From NCBI GenBank assembly GCA_017441925.1, contig JAFRUE010000003.1, positions 62,001 through 126,000 on the forward strand: a DNA stretch of 64,000 nt. Reading direction: 5' to 3'. Below the pieces are notes generated by a model, which saw only the letters and a list, made by a program, of their open reading frames with translations, had not been told where the DNA came from and did no database searches. The stretch is from Bacillota bacterium (GTDB lineage Bacteria; Bacillota; Clostridia; Lachnospirales; Bianqueaceae). The position numbers were made by a program, and so were the translations under genes. The stretch's first letter is position 1. Every line of letters starts with the position of its first letter. Shown here in pieces: positions 1 to 8,627 of the stretch.

Positions 1-656
1 AGCAGGGAATCATAGTTCATGTTGCCTTCGCCGATCGGCATGATCATCTGTCCCGGACGCATCTCTTTGGTGAAGCGGTCCATGACCATACCGAATCCCA
101 TGTCCTTCATATGGATGACAGGGGTACGGCCTTTCAGCTTGCGGATCCAAGCTGCAGGATCAGCGCCGCCGGACTGTACCCAGAAGCAGTCAAGCGTTAT
201 GCCCATCTCTTCGGGAGTGAAACGCTCCAGAATATGATCCATGATCAGCTTGCCGTCGACTTTGCTGAACTCACGGTTGTGGTTGTGATACATGAAAAGC
301 TTGCCGTGCTCTTTGAAGACTTCGGTCGTGTGACGGTAAGCCTGTTCAAAAGCATCGATGCCCTTGCCGGCAAGATCAAAGGATCCAAGTCCGATGTATT
401 TGCAGCCAAGGATGTCATGCTCCTTAACAACAGCTTCCGGATCGTCCGTCAGAGCCGGTCCGCGGTAATGCGTCAGAACGCAGGTTAGGCCGTTCTTGTC
501 CAGCTGTTCTTTCATCCACTCGGGATCGAACGGGCATCCGCCGGAGAGCTGAATATACTTATAACCCATATCCGCTACTTTCTTCAGAGACTCCTCTACA
601 GAAGGCAGATCCTGCATGAATTCACGGACCGTGTACAACTGTGCGCCAACTTTCAT
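1..656 (-). CDS. Sugar phosphate isomerase/epimerase-like TIM-barrel protein, 3' end missing
   Basis: The reading frame opens at an ATG (654-656) and stays open to the window edge, so the C-terminus is missing. About 218 residues are visible. They begin MKVGAQLYTVREFMQDLP and contain YHNHNREF, LDCFWVQSGGADP and IHMKDM, the metal-ligand blocks of the xylose-isomerase-like/AP-endonuclease-2 TIM-barrel family. Members isomerise or epimerise sugars or inositol derivatives in the cytoplasm, usually with a divalent metal; the substrate here is not determinable. A purine-rich AAAGGGG lies upstream of the start and a TATAAT -10 box at 686-691. It probably forms a separate unit from the GH2 gene, 92 bases upstream of its start. 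Confidence 0.85.
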   Translation of the reverse strand, partial: MKVGAQLYTVREFMQDLPSVEESLKKVADMGYKYIQLSGGCPFDPEWMKEQLDKNGLTCVLTHYRGPALTDDPEAVVKEHDILGCKYIGLGSFDLAGKGIDAFEQAYRHTTEVFKEHGKLFMYHNHNREFSKVDGKLIMDHILERFTPEEMGITLDCFWVQSGGADPAAWIRKLKGRTPVIHMKDMGFGMVMDRFTKEMRPGQMIMPIGEGNMNYDSL

Positions 657-748
657 TTGTTAAAACCCCTTTCCGTTTTTTCTTTATTATAGCACATTTT
701 CCAGGATTTAACAGATAATTACGAAATATTCCCTCAAAAATCCGATCT

Positions 749-3010
749 TTAATCTTCAAATTCCGGACGGTCGATCTTGGTCAGCTTCCGGTTGAGCTCT
801 TTAACGAACTCTTCCGTATGCTTTACGGGAGAACGGTCAAAGCAGCGGACAAGCGCGGTGCCGGACTTCTGATAACGTTCTGTCGTCAGCTCAGGGACCT
901 CCTGCTGCAGGATTGCCCAGGCTTCCGGAACCGTGTACAGATTGCGCATCTCGTCCAGGATCGACAGTTTACCCTCCGGGAACAGCTCTTCCGACTTGCC
1001 GGCGCCTGTCACCCAGTCACGGACCTGAATACCGGGATTCGGATTCACGTAGATATAACTCTCCTCGGGCTCGTCTTTCCGCTCGATCTCCATGGAATCC
1101 GTCAAAGCTCCGGACTGTGCCGTGATCACGTTGATGCCCTTCTCGAGCGGCACGTTCTCAAACGTGAATACATATTGTCCGCTCTGCGTCCCGAACGGCA
1201 CGCCGTTTACAAAAAGCGTCACGCTGCCCTGGTTGCTGTACGCTTTTACGCGGATCTGCTCTTCCGTCCTGACCGCGAAACGTCTCTCGCACAGATGTAC
1301 GAAAGGCTCATCCGACCAGTTGGCCTTGTAATAATAGAACGCGTCCTTACGGGTCTTGCGGTCGAACGTGACCAGTCCCTTGCGGTTCTGTCCGAGCAGC
1401 GGTTCGAATGCTCTGTGCGGGCTGGAGAAATCGAACATGTTCCAGATGAAGCTTCCCCAGATCCACTCGTGTCCTGTAATCGACGGATAGGTCGCTTCAT
1501 GGAACGTCGTCTGATACTCTTCGGAATAATCCTCGCGCTTCGGATTTGCCTGATGCAGGGTCGTCCGGCAGTCCACACCGTATTCGCTGATGCCGATCGG
1601 GACCTGCGGATTCACGGTATGGAACCTGTCGAAGAAATGCTCAAGCTGTCCCAGTTCGCCGTAATACCAGCCGTAGTACAGGTTATATGCCTGCATGTCG
1701 GTCACACGGTTCAGCGGGCTGTGGTGGCGGACTGTATATTCGTTCGAAGAAGCCGTGATCGCGTCGGGCTTGAGTTCTTTCACGATATTGTGCAGCTTCT
1801 CGATCCTGTCGCGCATGCCGAGCGTCTCGCCCATGATGGCGACCTCGTTCTGCACGCCCCAGAAAACGATGGACGGATGGTGACGGTACTGCGTCAGCAG
1901 CTCGCGCATCTGTGTCTCCGCGTTCCGCATGATGCCCTCGTTGCCGTCCGGCATGGACAGCATCGGAATCTCCGCCCACACGAGCAGACCCATACGGTCG
2001 CAGATGTCATAAGTGTACTGATTATGCGGATAATGACTGAGACGTACCGCATTCGCGCCGATCTCACGGATGATCGCGAAATCCTCGTCCAACTGCTCAT
2101 TGGTCTCCGCCGGGCCGCACCCTTCCCGGTCCTGATGTCTCGCAACACCGTTGATCCGGATATGCTTCCCGTTCAGGAAGAATCCGTGATCCGCCGTCAT
2201 CTCCGCTTTGCGGAAGCCGATCTGCATTACGCAGACGTCCTGTACCTCTCCTGCCGTTACGAGTTCGGCCCGTATCGTGTACAGATACGGATCCGCAAGT
2301 CCGTCCCACAGGATCGGATCCGCTACTTTCAGCTCCAAATCGCGGCTCTCGGTCTCGCATTCCGCGACAGTCCTGCCGGCGGCGTCATATACTTTACAGC
2401 GGATACTGTCCCCGCCGACCGTCTTGGCCTCGGCCTTAATGGTGCCATCGGCGAAAGTGTCGATCACAAGGCCATCCGTACCGTACCAGCAGATGTCAAA
2501 ATGGTCCTTAGGCAGGCAGATCAGCTCGGTCTCGCGGTAGATTCCGCCGTATTTTGCAAAATCGCCGCTCATCGGGCAGATATCGGCAAAGATCGTATTG
2601 TCCGCGAAAACAGTCAGTACATTCTCCCCGTCCTTTGCCGCCGGTGTCAGATCAATGCGGAATCTTGTATGTCCGCCGCGGTGCTCACCGACCGGAACGC
2701 CGTTCAGGAAGACCTTGCACAGTCCGAAAACGCCCCCGAAAGACACAAAATACTGTCTGTCCTCACCCGGATGATCCAGCACGAGCGTTTTCTCATAGAG
2801 TTTCGGCAGAGCCTCCGTCGGCTTATCTTTGTTCCAGACATAAGGCAGATCCACGTCCGTACATTCGGTATGCTCCGGGATCCGGTCCAGTCCGTCCCAG
2901 ATCGAGGACGGAGTCAACGGCATCCACGGATTCCTGTCAATGACTGCTCCTTCCGGATAATCACAGGCAGCGAATTTCCATCCTTTACGGATGTCTGTTG
3001 TAAATCTCAT
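749..3010 (-). CDS. Glycoside hydrolase family 2 (beta-galactosidase/beta-glucuronidase type)
   Basis: A 753-residue enzyme predicted to hydrolyse terminal beta-linked galactose, glucuronate or a similar sugar. The N-terminal part is the sugar-binding jelly-roll typical of GH2, followed by an Ig-like domain and a TIM barrel. The acid/base is E389 in FWGVQNEV and the nucleophile E476 in GISEYGVD. There is no signal peptide, so it should act in the cytoplasm on imported oligosaccharides. The start has a strong AGGAGGAAC site about eight bases upstream. Length is at the short end for lacZ-type enzymes and fits the beta-glucuronidase-like group with an extra C-terminal domain. Exact specificity is inference only. 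A long open frame on the opposite strand is a shadow of its codon use. Confidence 0.93.
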   Translation of the reverse strand: MRFTTDIRKGWKFAACDYPEGAVIDRNPWMPLTPSSIWDGLDRIPEHTECTDVDLPYVWNKDKPTEALPKLYEKTLVLDHPGEDRQYFVSFGGVFGLCKVFLNGVPVGEHRGGHTRFRIDLTPAAKDGENVLTVFADNTIFADICPMSGDFAKYGGIYRETELICLPKDHFDICWYGTDGLVIDTFADGTIKAEAKTVGGDSIRCKVYDAAGRTVAECETESRDLELKVADPILWDGLADPYLYTIRAELVTAGEVQDVCVMQIGFRKAEMTADHGFFLNGKHIRINGVARHQDREGCGPAETNEQLDEDFAIIREIGANAVRLSHYPHNQYTYDICDRMGLLVWAEIPMLSMPDGNEGIMRNAETQMRELLTQYRHHPSIVFWGVQNEVAIMGETLGMRDRIEKLHNIVKELKPDAITASSNEYTVRHHSPLNRVTDMQAYNLYYGWYYGELGQLEHFFDRFHTVNPQVPIGISEYGVDCRTTLHQANPKREDYSEEYQTTFHEATYPSITGHEWIWGSFIWNMFDFSSPHRAFEPLLGQNRKGLVTFDRKTRKDAFYYYKANWSDEPFVHLCERRFAVRTEEQIRVKAYSNQGSVTLFVNGVPFGTQSGQYVFTFENVPLEKGINVITAQSGALTDSMEIERKDEPEESYIYVNPNPGIQVRDWVTGAGKSEELFPEGKLSILDEMRNLYTVPEAWAILQQEVPELTTERYQKSGTALVRCFDRSPVKHTEEFVKELNRKLTKIDRPEFED

Positions 3011-3118
3011 AAAGTGTTCCTCCTGTATAAAACTGTAATGCCGTTATAGCTGATTCTATCATATCACATTCCGGACGGAATGAAAAGTGTTCCGACGATT
3101 TCTCCTGCTTCCGCATAC

Positions 3119-3157
3119 AAAAACCTCCTGCGCGGTTATCCCCGCACAGGAGGTTTT
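3119..3157 (-). terminator. Rho-independent terminator after birA
   Basis: The arms AAAACCTCCTG and CAGGAGGTTTT pair, with partly paired GCGG/CCGC between them. Read on the minus strand the second arm ends in a T run. It lies 40 bases beyond the birA stop codon. Confidence 0.8.
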
Positions 3158-3198
3158 ATCTGTATATCCGCTTGCCGGCAGACGTTCGCTGCCCGGAG

Positions 3199-4047
3199 TT
3201 ATCCGGCAGTCTTAACGGATACTTCGCCAAAACCGACCGAGATCTCCTCACCGCTGTCCTGCCGTACGATCAGCTCACAGTTATCTCCGACCGCAGCAGC
3301 CATTCCTTCATACCGGCGGCCGTCCATCTCAAAGGACACGCGCTTCCCCACCGTGAAGCACTTCTTTTTGTATTCTTCCATGTACTCGCCTGTTGCGATC
3401 TTATCCGCACCGTCGAGTACTTCATTAAGGATCTCCGCCGCGAATCTGTTCCGGGAGACCGGCGAAACACCGTTTTCATACAATGATCCTGCGGTCTCAC
3501 GGAGTTCTTCCGGGAATTCGTCTGCTCTGGTCGAAATGTTCAGACCGATCCCGACGACGATCCGGTTGATGCGCTGTATATCAATATCCATCTGTGCTTC
3601 GGTCAGAATGCCGCAGACCTTCTTCCCGCCGATCAGAATATCGTTTACCCATTTGATCTGCGTATCCTTGCCTGTCAGCTTCTCGATGGCATGACAGACC
3701 GCGACCGCCGTCATCGTCGTGATATTGACGGCTTTTTCTCTGGGAATGTCTCTTTGCAGAATAATGGACATATACAGTCCGCTGCCCGCCGGAGATACGA
3801 AGCTCCTTCCCAGTCTGCCTCTTCCGGCCGACTGCGTATTCGCGATCAGCGTCGTCCCGTTCAGCGTGCTGTCATCGGATATTTCCTTTGCCGCGCGGTT
3901 TGTGGAATCGATCTGATCATACAGATAAATATGGATGTTCCTGTATTTCTCCGAAAGATTCTTCTGGATCTCGGACAAAGACAGCCTGTCCGCACGTTCA
4001 GCCTGACTTCCGCCTTTATCTCTGCCGCCGTCAGTACCATATGCCAT
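3199..4047 (-). CDS. birA: Biotin--[acetyl-CoA-carboxylase] ligase, no DNA-binding domain
   Basis: Cytoplasmic enzyme that makes biotinyl-AMP and transfers biotin to a lysine of biotin carboxyl carrier proteins. The 282 residues contain the biotin/ATP loop GRGRLGRSF, the KWVNDI motif, GGKKVCGILTE and a small C-terminal SH3-like domain. There is no N-terminal winged helix; instead about 25 polar residues precede the catalytic core, so this is a monofunctional (group I) ligase that cannot itself repress biotin genes. The start is preceded by AAGGGGGAA. It is transcribed divergently from a small ribbon-helix-helix gene, and an inverted repeat flanks its -10 box, so regulation by that neighbour is possible. 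Confidence 0.94.
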   Translation of the reverse strand: MAYGTDGGRDKGGSQAERADRLSLSEIQKNLSEKYRNIHIYLYDQIDSTNRAAKEISDDSTLNGTTLIANTQSAGRGRLGRSFVSPAGSGLYMSIILQRDIPREKAVNITTMTAVAVCHAIEKLTGKDTQIKWVNDILIGGKKVCGILTEAQMDIDIQRINRIVVGIGLNISTRADEFPEELRETAGSLYENGVSPVSRNRFAAEILNEVLDGADKIATGEYMEEYKKKCFTVGKRVSFEMDGRRYEGMAAAVGDNCELIVRQDSGEEISVGFGEVSVKTAG

Positions 4048-4103
4048 GTTCTGTTCCCCCTTAATTGCGGTGTGTTACAAAAACATATCGGTTTACATAT
4101 ATC

Positions 4104-4133
4104 ATTGTAGCATATATTTTGTAAACTTGTCAA
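4104..4133 (-). promoter_or_regulatory. birA promoter inside a GTTTACA/TGTAAAC inverted repeat
   Basis: On the minus strand TTGACA (4128-4133) and TACAAT (4104-4109) are separated by 18 bases. The arms GTTTACA (4091-4097) and TGTAAAC (4120-4126) flank the -10 element symmetrically, a typical placement for a repressor operator. Binding by the adjacent ribbon-helix-helix protein is inference. Confidence 0.55.
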
Positions 4134-4169
4134 TGTATGATTGTCACAAAGATATAGGAGGATGAGAAT

Positions 4170-4352
4170 ATGACCGACAAGCCACTAGTCATCAGAAAAC
4201 GCGGCGAAGACGGGAGCAAAGTGATCTCTCTGCGCATCCGCCAGGAGACGCTTGATGCTCTTAATAAAATAGCTGCAGAATGCAACTGTTCCCGTAACGA
4301 AGTTATAAATATCATGCTCGAATACGGTGTGTCGAATATAGAGATCAAATAA
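4170..4352 (+). CDS. Small ribbon-helix-helix (CopG/Arc-like) DNA-binding protein
   Basis: A 60-residue protein with the short beta strand KVISLRIR followed by two helices (QETLDALNKIAAECNCSRNE then VINIMLEYG), the ribbon-helix-helix plan. Such proteins bind DNA as dimers through the paired strand. A good AGGAGG site precedes the ATG. It is divergent from birA with 122 bases between the starts and is not followed by a toxin gene; the next gene has its own strong promoter. It is therefore more likely a stand-alone regulator than an antitoxin. The target is unknown. Confidence 0.75.
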   Translation: MTDKPLVIRKRGEDGSKVISLRIRQETLDALNKIAAECNCSRNEVINIMLEYGVSNIEIK

Positions 4353-4396
4353 AACACCGTCGGAAGCATACACCAAACAGTCCGTTTATGTCAACC

Positions 4397-4425
4397 TTGA
4401 CAATTGTCTGCCTGCTTTTTATAAT
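4397..4425 (+). promoter_or_regulatory. Consensus promoter for the DUF218 gene
   Basis: TTGACA (4397-4402) and TATAAT (4420-4425) are separated by exactly 17 bases, an ideal vegetative promoter, 35 bases before the TTG start. Confidence 0.8.
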
Positions 4426-4459
4426 ATAAAGCAAGTATTATATTCGGCAAAGATGATCT

Positions 4460-5305
4460 TTGTTAACTATATTGACAGAGGTTGCAGTACTGGCACTGTT
4501 TATGGTCCCCGTACTCTTGGTCATCAACGGGATACAGCTGATCCGGCGCGAATCACTAGCTCTCCCGCATCTGCTTTCGCTTGTTCTCGGGATCGTCGTC
4601 GGTATCGGAGAGATCGCGGCGGTCGTTTATGTGTTTGGCCTGTATGATTCATCCGATCTGGAGAACGCGAATCTCTGGATCCTGCTGCTCGCGGCGACTG
4701 TTTTCTATTTCAGTTTCCTCGTGCTGTGCTTCGTTCTGTACAGCGTTTTCATTCAGCTGATGCCTCACAGGATGAATTTCCGCTACGTGATCATTCATGG
4801 CTGCGGGCTCTCCGGCGGCGAGAAAATGACCAGGCTTCTCTCGAATCGTGTGGACAAAGCGATCGAGATCTACAACAAATGCCGTGTTAAGCCCGTCATC
4901 ATCCCGAGCGGGGGACAGGGTCCGGATGAGAAACTGAGCGAAGCCCAGGCAATGAAGAACTATCTCCTGAGCAACGGGATCCCGGAAAAGCATATCGTGC
5001 TGGAGGACCGTTCCGCTACGACAAGAGAGAACCTGGCCAATTCCAAAGAGATCATCGACGCGCGCGGCGGCGCACGGCGGATCGCGCTGGTATCCAGCAA
5101 TTACCATGTCTACCGCTGCCTGCGTCTTGCAAGAGAAGTCGGTCTGAAATGTACCGGTATCGGCGCGAAAGTCGCGTTTTATTTCTGGCCGTCGACTCTG
5201 ATCCGCGAATTCATCGCGATATTTTTGACCAAACGTTTCCTGATCCTGTCTCTGATCGGGTATCTGATCTTCATCAGTCCGATCCTGTACGGACTGTTCA
5301 ACTGA
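4460..5305 (+). CDS. YdcF/DUF218 family membrane protein
   Basis: A 281-residue protein with two or three hydrophobic helices in the first 95 residues, a DUF218 domain and a final hydrophobic helix. The domain shows VIIHGCGLSGG, VIIPSGGQGPDEKLSEAQAM and RSATTRENLANS, the conserved blocks of the family, whose members include SanA and YdcF of E. coli and are linked to envelope integrity. The biochemical role is not established. The start is a TTG with no strong ribosome binding site; the choice rests on the hydrophobic N-terminus that follows. It is monocistronic between its promoter and a strong terminator. Confidence 0.85.
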   Translation: MLTILTEVAVLALFMVPVLLVINGIQLIRRESLALPHLLSLVLGIVVGIGEIAAVVYVFGLYDSSDLENANLWILLLAATVFYFSFLVLCFVLYSVFIQLMPHRMNFRYVIIHGCGLSGGEKMTRLLSNRVDKAIEIYNKCRVKPVIIPSGGQGPDEKLSEAQAMKNYLLSNGIPEKHIVLEDRSATTRENLANSKEIIDARGGARRIALVSSNYHVYRCLRLAREVGLKCTGIGAKVAFYFWPSTLIREFIAIFLTKRFLILSLIGYLIFISPILYGLFN

Positions 5306-5316
5306 TCATCCGGCGT

Positions 5317-5345
5317 AAAAAAGCTGCCTCCCGGGGCAGCTTTTC
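5317..5345. terminator. Bidirectional terminator
   Basis: AAAAGCTGCC and GGGCAGCTTTT pair around a short loop, with an A run on one side and a T run on the other. It separates the convergent DUF218 and GNAT-GrpB genes. Confidence 0.85.
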
Positions 5346-5350
5346 TGTAT

Positions 5351-6430
5351 TCAGCTGTTTCTCCATTCCGCGGCGGCCTCGAGGAGCTCGGCGATCCTGC
5401 CGGCTTTGCCCTGCGTATACGAGCTCCGGTCATCCTTATACTCTTCGCAGAGCCCGGTCTTCAGCGCCTCGTACTCCCTGGCAGCCTCCGCATGGGTGTT
5501 CAGATAATCTCTCAGATTCAGGTAATTGTTCCATTCCGCCGTACCGTATTCCACAACATGGATATGGTGCGTGATGAAATCATTCCCGATATCCCCGGCT
5601 GAAAACAGCAGTTCTCTCGGCCACTCGACCTTCCGCAGAATGAACTGGCACGCCGCAAGCTCCGCCGTTTTGTCAAGTACCTCCTGCGGATCGCGGATCC
5701 CTACCGCGATATCCAGGATCGGTTTTGCCTTGATCGACGGGATCGCCGTGCTTCCGACATGCTGCACATCCACAGCAATGCCCGGGAGCATTTTTTTAAT
5801 GGTCCGGACCGTGTCCTCTGCCATTATGTCCCATTCCGGCACATGCTCCGCAAGCCGCACTGTGCCGCGTTTCAGGCCGATGGAATACTTATCATACTCC
5901 ATCACCTCAAAGCCTTTGCCGCGGTCCTCCGCCGCACGTCTCCAGAAACCGGAATACTCTGCATCCGTCAGCGCGCCGCGGCTGATCAGCATCTCGTATC
6001 TCTCACCTTCCCAGCCGAGCCGCACCGGAGTCTTCAGGAAACCGTTCCTCTGATAAAAGCGGAGCCGGGACAGACGTTCTCCGTTATTCAGGCTTGTTTC
6101 AGAAGGCTCCTCCACATCCGCCATGATCCGCTGCGATGGATAGTATGCCAGCATGGCCTGAACCGCAGCGCTCCCGTACCCCTTACCGCGCAGCTCTTCT
6201 TCTATCGCGAAGAACAGGATCTGCGTCAGATCGTCATAGCTCATCATGATCGCGAGCCCGCAGAAAGCGTTCGCATCATCATAAAAGCCCAGGATATCCA
6301 GCGTACCGGTATGATCCTCCAGATACACGTCCAGACAGATCCTCTCCTGGATCGGGAAAGCCGACCGGTACAGCCGGCGGAATTCCGGCCAGTCCGGCGA
6401 AGCCGCGTCAATTTTACGAATCGTCAGCAT
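5351..6430 (-). CDS. GNAT acetyltransferase fused to a GrpB (UPF0157) domain
   Basis: A 359-residue two-domain protein. Residues 1 to about 150 are a GNAT N-acyltransferase: the acetyl-CoA loop is EEELRGKGYGSAAVQAML, and RLRFYQRNGF closes the fold. From about residue 185 to the end is a GrpB-family nucleotidyltransferase-fold domain with VQHVGSTAIPSIKAKPILDI and the late HIHVVEYG and YLNLRDYL blocks. GrpB domains are usually stand-alone and some are fused to dephospho-CoA kinase. Joining to a GNAT domain suggests modification of a small molecule, but no substrate can be read. No strong ribosome binding site precedes the ATG. It faces the DUF218 gene tail to tail. Confidence 0.87.
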   Translation of the reverse strand: MLTIRKIDAASPDWPEFRRLYRSAFPIQERICLDVYLEDHTGTLDILGFYDDANAFCGLAIMMSYDDLTQILFFAIEEELRGKGYGSAAVQAMLAYYPSQRIMADVEEPSETSLNNGERLSRLRFYQRNGFLKTPVRLGWEGERYEMLISRGALTDAEYSGFWRRAAEDRGKGFEVMEYDKYSIGLKRGTVRLAEHVPEWDIMAEDTVRTIKKMLPGIAVDVQHVGSTAIPSIKAKPILDIAVGIRDPQEVLDKTAELAACQFILRKVEWPRELLFSAGDIGNDFITHHIHVVEYGTAEWNNYLNLRDYLNTHAEAAREYEALKTGLCEEYKDDRSSYTQGKAGRIAELLEAAAEWRNS

Positions 6431-6536
6431 GATCCGTCACCCGAACGCAGCCTGATCCTGGACAGCGAAACTCCGTCGACCTCCGTTCTCGGAAACTGTT
6501 TCTGCATCTGTGATCCTCCTGTATATTCATACTTCT

Positions 6537-7691
6537 TTACATCATTTCTTCCTTCGGCTCATACCGATCCTTGAGCCTTTCATATACGGTAAGGGCGTCC
6601 CGCACCTGGCCAGAACCTTCTTCATATGCGCCGAGAGTTGCGAGAATATAAGTGCGTCCCCCGATTTCGGAGAAACTGACCAGGCACTTTCCCGCCGGCG
6701 TCGTGGTTCCTGTTTTCCCTCCATAGATCAGATCCCCAAAAGGCCAGTCGTCATCTCCGTGCAGATAGTATACAAGCACATGATGGAAGGTCAGGCCCTC
6801 CGGATAGTTCTCGGATGGCGCGGTTGTATACACGGGTGTGCAGACCACCTCCCGCAGGAAAGGATTCTCCAGAACGGCTTCCAAAAGTCTGGCCGCATCA
6901 AGAGCCGTCGTCACCTGTCTGTTATCGTGTGCCCCGTGCGGATTGGTAAAATGCGTACCGGTGAGCCCTAATTCGGCTGCTTTTTCATTCATCAGGACTG
7001 CAAATTCTTCCTCACTGCCGGCGACCTGTTCCGCAAAAAGCAGCGCGCACTCTGCGCCGGAGGGTACAAGCAGCCCGTAAAAGCAATCACGGACAGATAC
7101 GGTATCACCGTCAATAAAGCCCGCGATCGTAAGATCCTGCTCAAATGTAGTATTAATAATATCTCCCGTCATCGTGATCGTCTCGTCCAGATCCAGATGA
7201 TCATAAGCTACCAAAGCCGTCATCAGTTTGGTAATAGAAGCAGGATACATCGTCTTCTCAGAATTCTTGCCGCTTATCGGAACACCGTTTCTGAGAAGTA
7301 CCGCCGCCTCGCTCTCCAACCCGTACAGGAAATCGCTTTCATCCTCATAATGCTCCGGCACAATCTCATTCTCTGCATCAGCGGCGGATTCCTCCGGCCT
7401 GCAGGCCTCCTGTGATTCGCCGGATTCCTGTAATTCACTGGATTCCTGTAATTCACCGGATTCCTCAACAGAGGACTGCTCCTTTGCTGCAGAATTGTTC
7501 TGAACGGACTGCTCCTGCACGGCAGAAAGCGCAGAATCATCTCGGCTGGACCGGATACATCCGGAAAGGCCGGTCAGGCAGAAAACCATCAGGCAGAGCA
7601 CTGTCAGACAGAATGCCTCAGCCATCGATAACTTCCTCATGAATACGGACCCGTTCCTCATCCGGGCACTGTGCGATATGCTCTTTGGCAT
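6537..7691 (-). CDS. D-alanyl-D-alanine carboxypeptidase (S11 family) lipoprotein
   Basis: A 384-residue penicillin-binding-protein-5-like enzyme that trims the terminal D-Ala of peptidoglycan stem peptides outside the membrane. The catalytic SxxK is S152-ITK; the KTG triad is at 326-328. The middle motif reads SGA (211-213) where SxN is canonical. An unusually placed hydrophobic stretch (25-44) ends in LSGC with lipidation at C45, after an extra 18-residue leader. The ATG at 7691 is chosen because GAGGAGAG lies eight bases before it. Residues 50-110 are a Ser/Glu/Gln-rich linker with imperfect LQES repeats. The gene follows the PIG-L gene by 77 bases on the same strand. Confidence 0.92.
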   Translation of the reverse strand: MPKSISHSARMRNGSVFMRKLSMAEAFCLTVLCLMVFCLTGLSGCIRSSRDDSALSAVQEQSVQNNSAAKEQSSVEESGELQESSELQESGESQEACRPEESAADAENEIVPEHYEDESDFLYGLESEAAVLLRNGVPISGKNSEKTMYPASITKLMTALVAYDHLDLDETITMTGDIINTTFEQDLTIAGFIDGDTVSVRDCFYGLLVPSGAECALLFAEQVAGSEEEFAVLMNEKAAELGLTGTHFTNPHGAHDNRQVTTALDAARLLEAVLENPFLREVVCTPVYTTAPSENYPEGLTFHHVLVYYLHGDDDWPFGDLIYGGKTGTTTPAGKCLVSFSEIGGRTYILATLGAYEEGSGQVRDALTVYERLKDRYEPKEEMM

Positions 7692-7768
7692 TGGCTTCTC
7701 TCCTCAAACTGAAAAACTCCGAGCAGTCCGTGTATTGAGACGGCCGCGGCTGATATCCGGCTGCGGCT

Positions 7769-8536
7769 TCAGTATCCGAGCTCGGGGACGCAGTGCAGCC
7801 CGCCCGCAGGTATCACGCGGAAGCCCTCTGCTGTCCCCAGATACCGTACCCCGTACTCATAAGCCCGCAGTTTCAGGTAAAGACGAACAGAATCGGCAGC
7901 GGGAGACCCTTTCGGAAACTGCGACAGATGGCATTCGAAGATGGAATCCAGCTGTGTTTTCAGGAAGCCCGTCGTCTTGCAGAAGCGGTTGGGCTTTGCC
8001 GTCATATAATAAGCGATAGCCTGCACGTTCGCCTCTTTTGTCCCATATGCTGCCATAATGCCCGGATTGCCCGCGATCACGGCGAGCCGCCGCGCCGCGT
8101 TCCCCACGTTCAGATGATCCGGATGGCTTTCCGAGGTCACGTTCGGGTCCGGCGCAAAGATAATATCCGGCCGGAAATCCCCGATGACGCCGGCGATAAC
8201 CGTAAGCAGCTCCTTTTTCTTATAAAAAGCGCCGTCGGAAAGATCCCCGAACCTCACATCGGTCACGCCAAGCATCTTCGCTGAGGCGAGTGCTTCTTCC
8301 CGGCGCTTGGCAGCGAGCTCCTGTCCCGTAAGCGTCCGGTCGTTGTCGGTCCCGTAACGCCCGTCCGTGCAGATCAGGAAACAGACTTCCTTCCCGGATG
8401 CGGCGAGCGCTGCCGCCGTCGCTCCGGCTCCGATTTCAATATCGTCCGGATGCGACCCGATAAAAAGATACCGTTTGAAGGCACCGATCTGTGGTGCCTT
8501 TATTACATTTCTGACAATTATACCGGTAAAGCTCAT
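7769..8536 (-). CDS. PIG-L (LmbE-like) family deacetylase
   Basis: A 255-residue zinc-dependent N-deacetylase-fold protein. The zinc motif HPDD is in FIGSHPDDIEIG near residue 30, and the second histidine block is ESHPDHLNVG. Relatives remove acetyl groups from GlcNAc-containing lipids, mycothiol or bacillithiol precursors, or antibiotics; the substrate here is unknown. The open frame extends further upstream but into the end of the next gene. The ATG at 8536 is preferred because GGAGAGGAA stands just before it. The gene is cytoplasmic and lies downstream of the hydrolase-like gene with a 91-base gap. Confidence 0.88.
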   Translation of the reverse strand: MSFTGIIVRNVIKAPQIGAFKRYLFIGSHPDDIEIGAGATAAALAASGKEVCFLICTDGRYGTDNDRTLTGQELAAKRREEALASAKMLGVTDVRFGDLSDGAFYKKKELLTVIAGVIGDFRPDIIFAPDPNVTSESHPDHLNVGNAARRLAVIAGNPGIMAAYGTKEANVQAIAYYMTAKPNRFCKTTGFLKTQLDSIFECHLSQFPKGSPAADSVRLYLKLRAYEYGVRYLGTAEGFRVIPAGGLHCVPELGY

Positions 8537-8627
8537 GATTTTTTCCTCTCCGTCTGCATTGTTTTCATGATAACATAACACCTGCGCAAAATCAACCGCA
8601 GATAAGCGGGCCTGCTTCTCCTGCAGA

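Noticed and set aside
818-3049. A 743-codon plus-strand open frame
   Set aside because: It is exactly antisense to the GH2 gene, which has active-site motifs and a good ribosome binding site. The open frame results from GC-rich codon use.
4170-4352. Antitoxin of a toxin-antitoxin pair
   Set aside because: No toxin-size gene follows in the same unit; the next gene is a DUF218 membrane protein with its own promoter.
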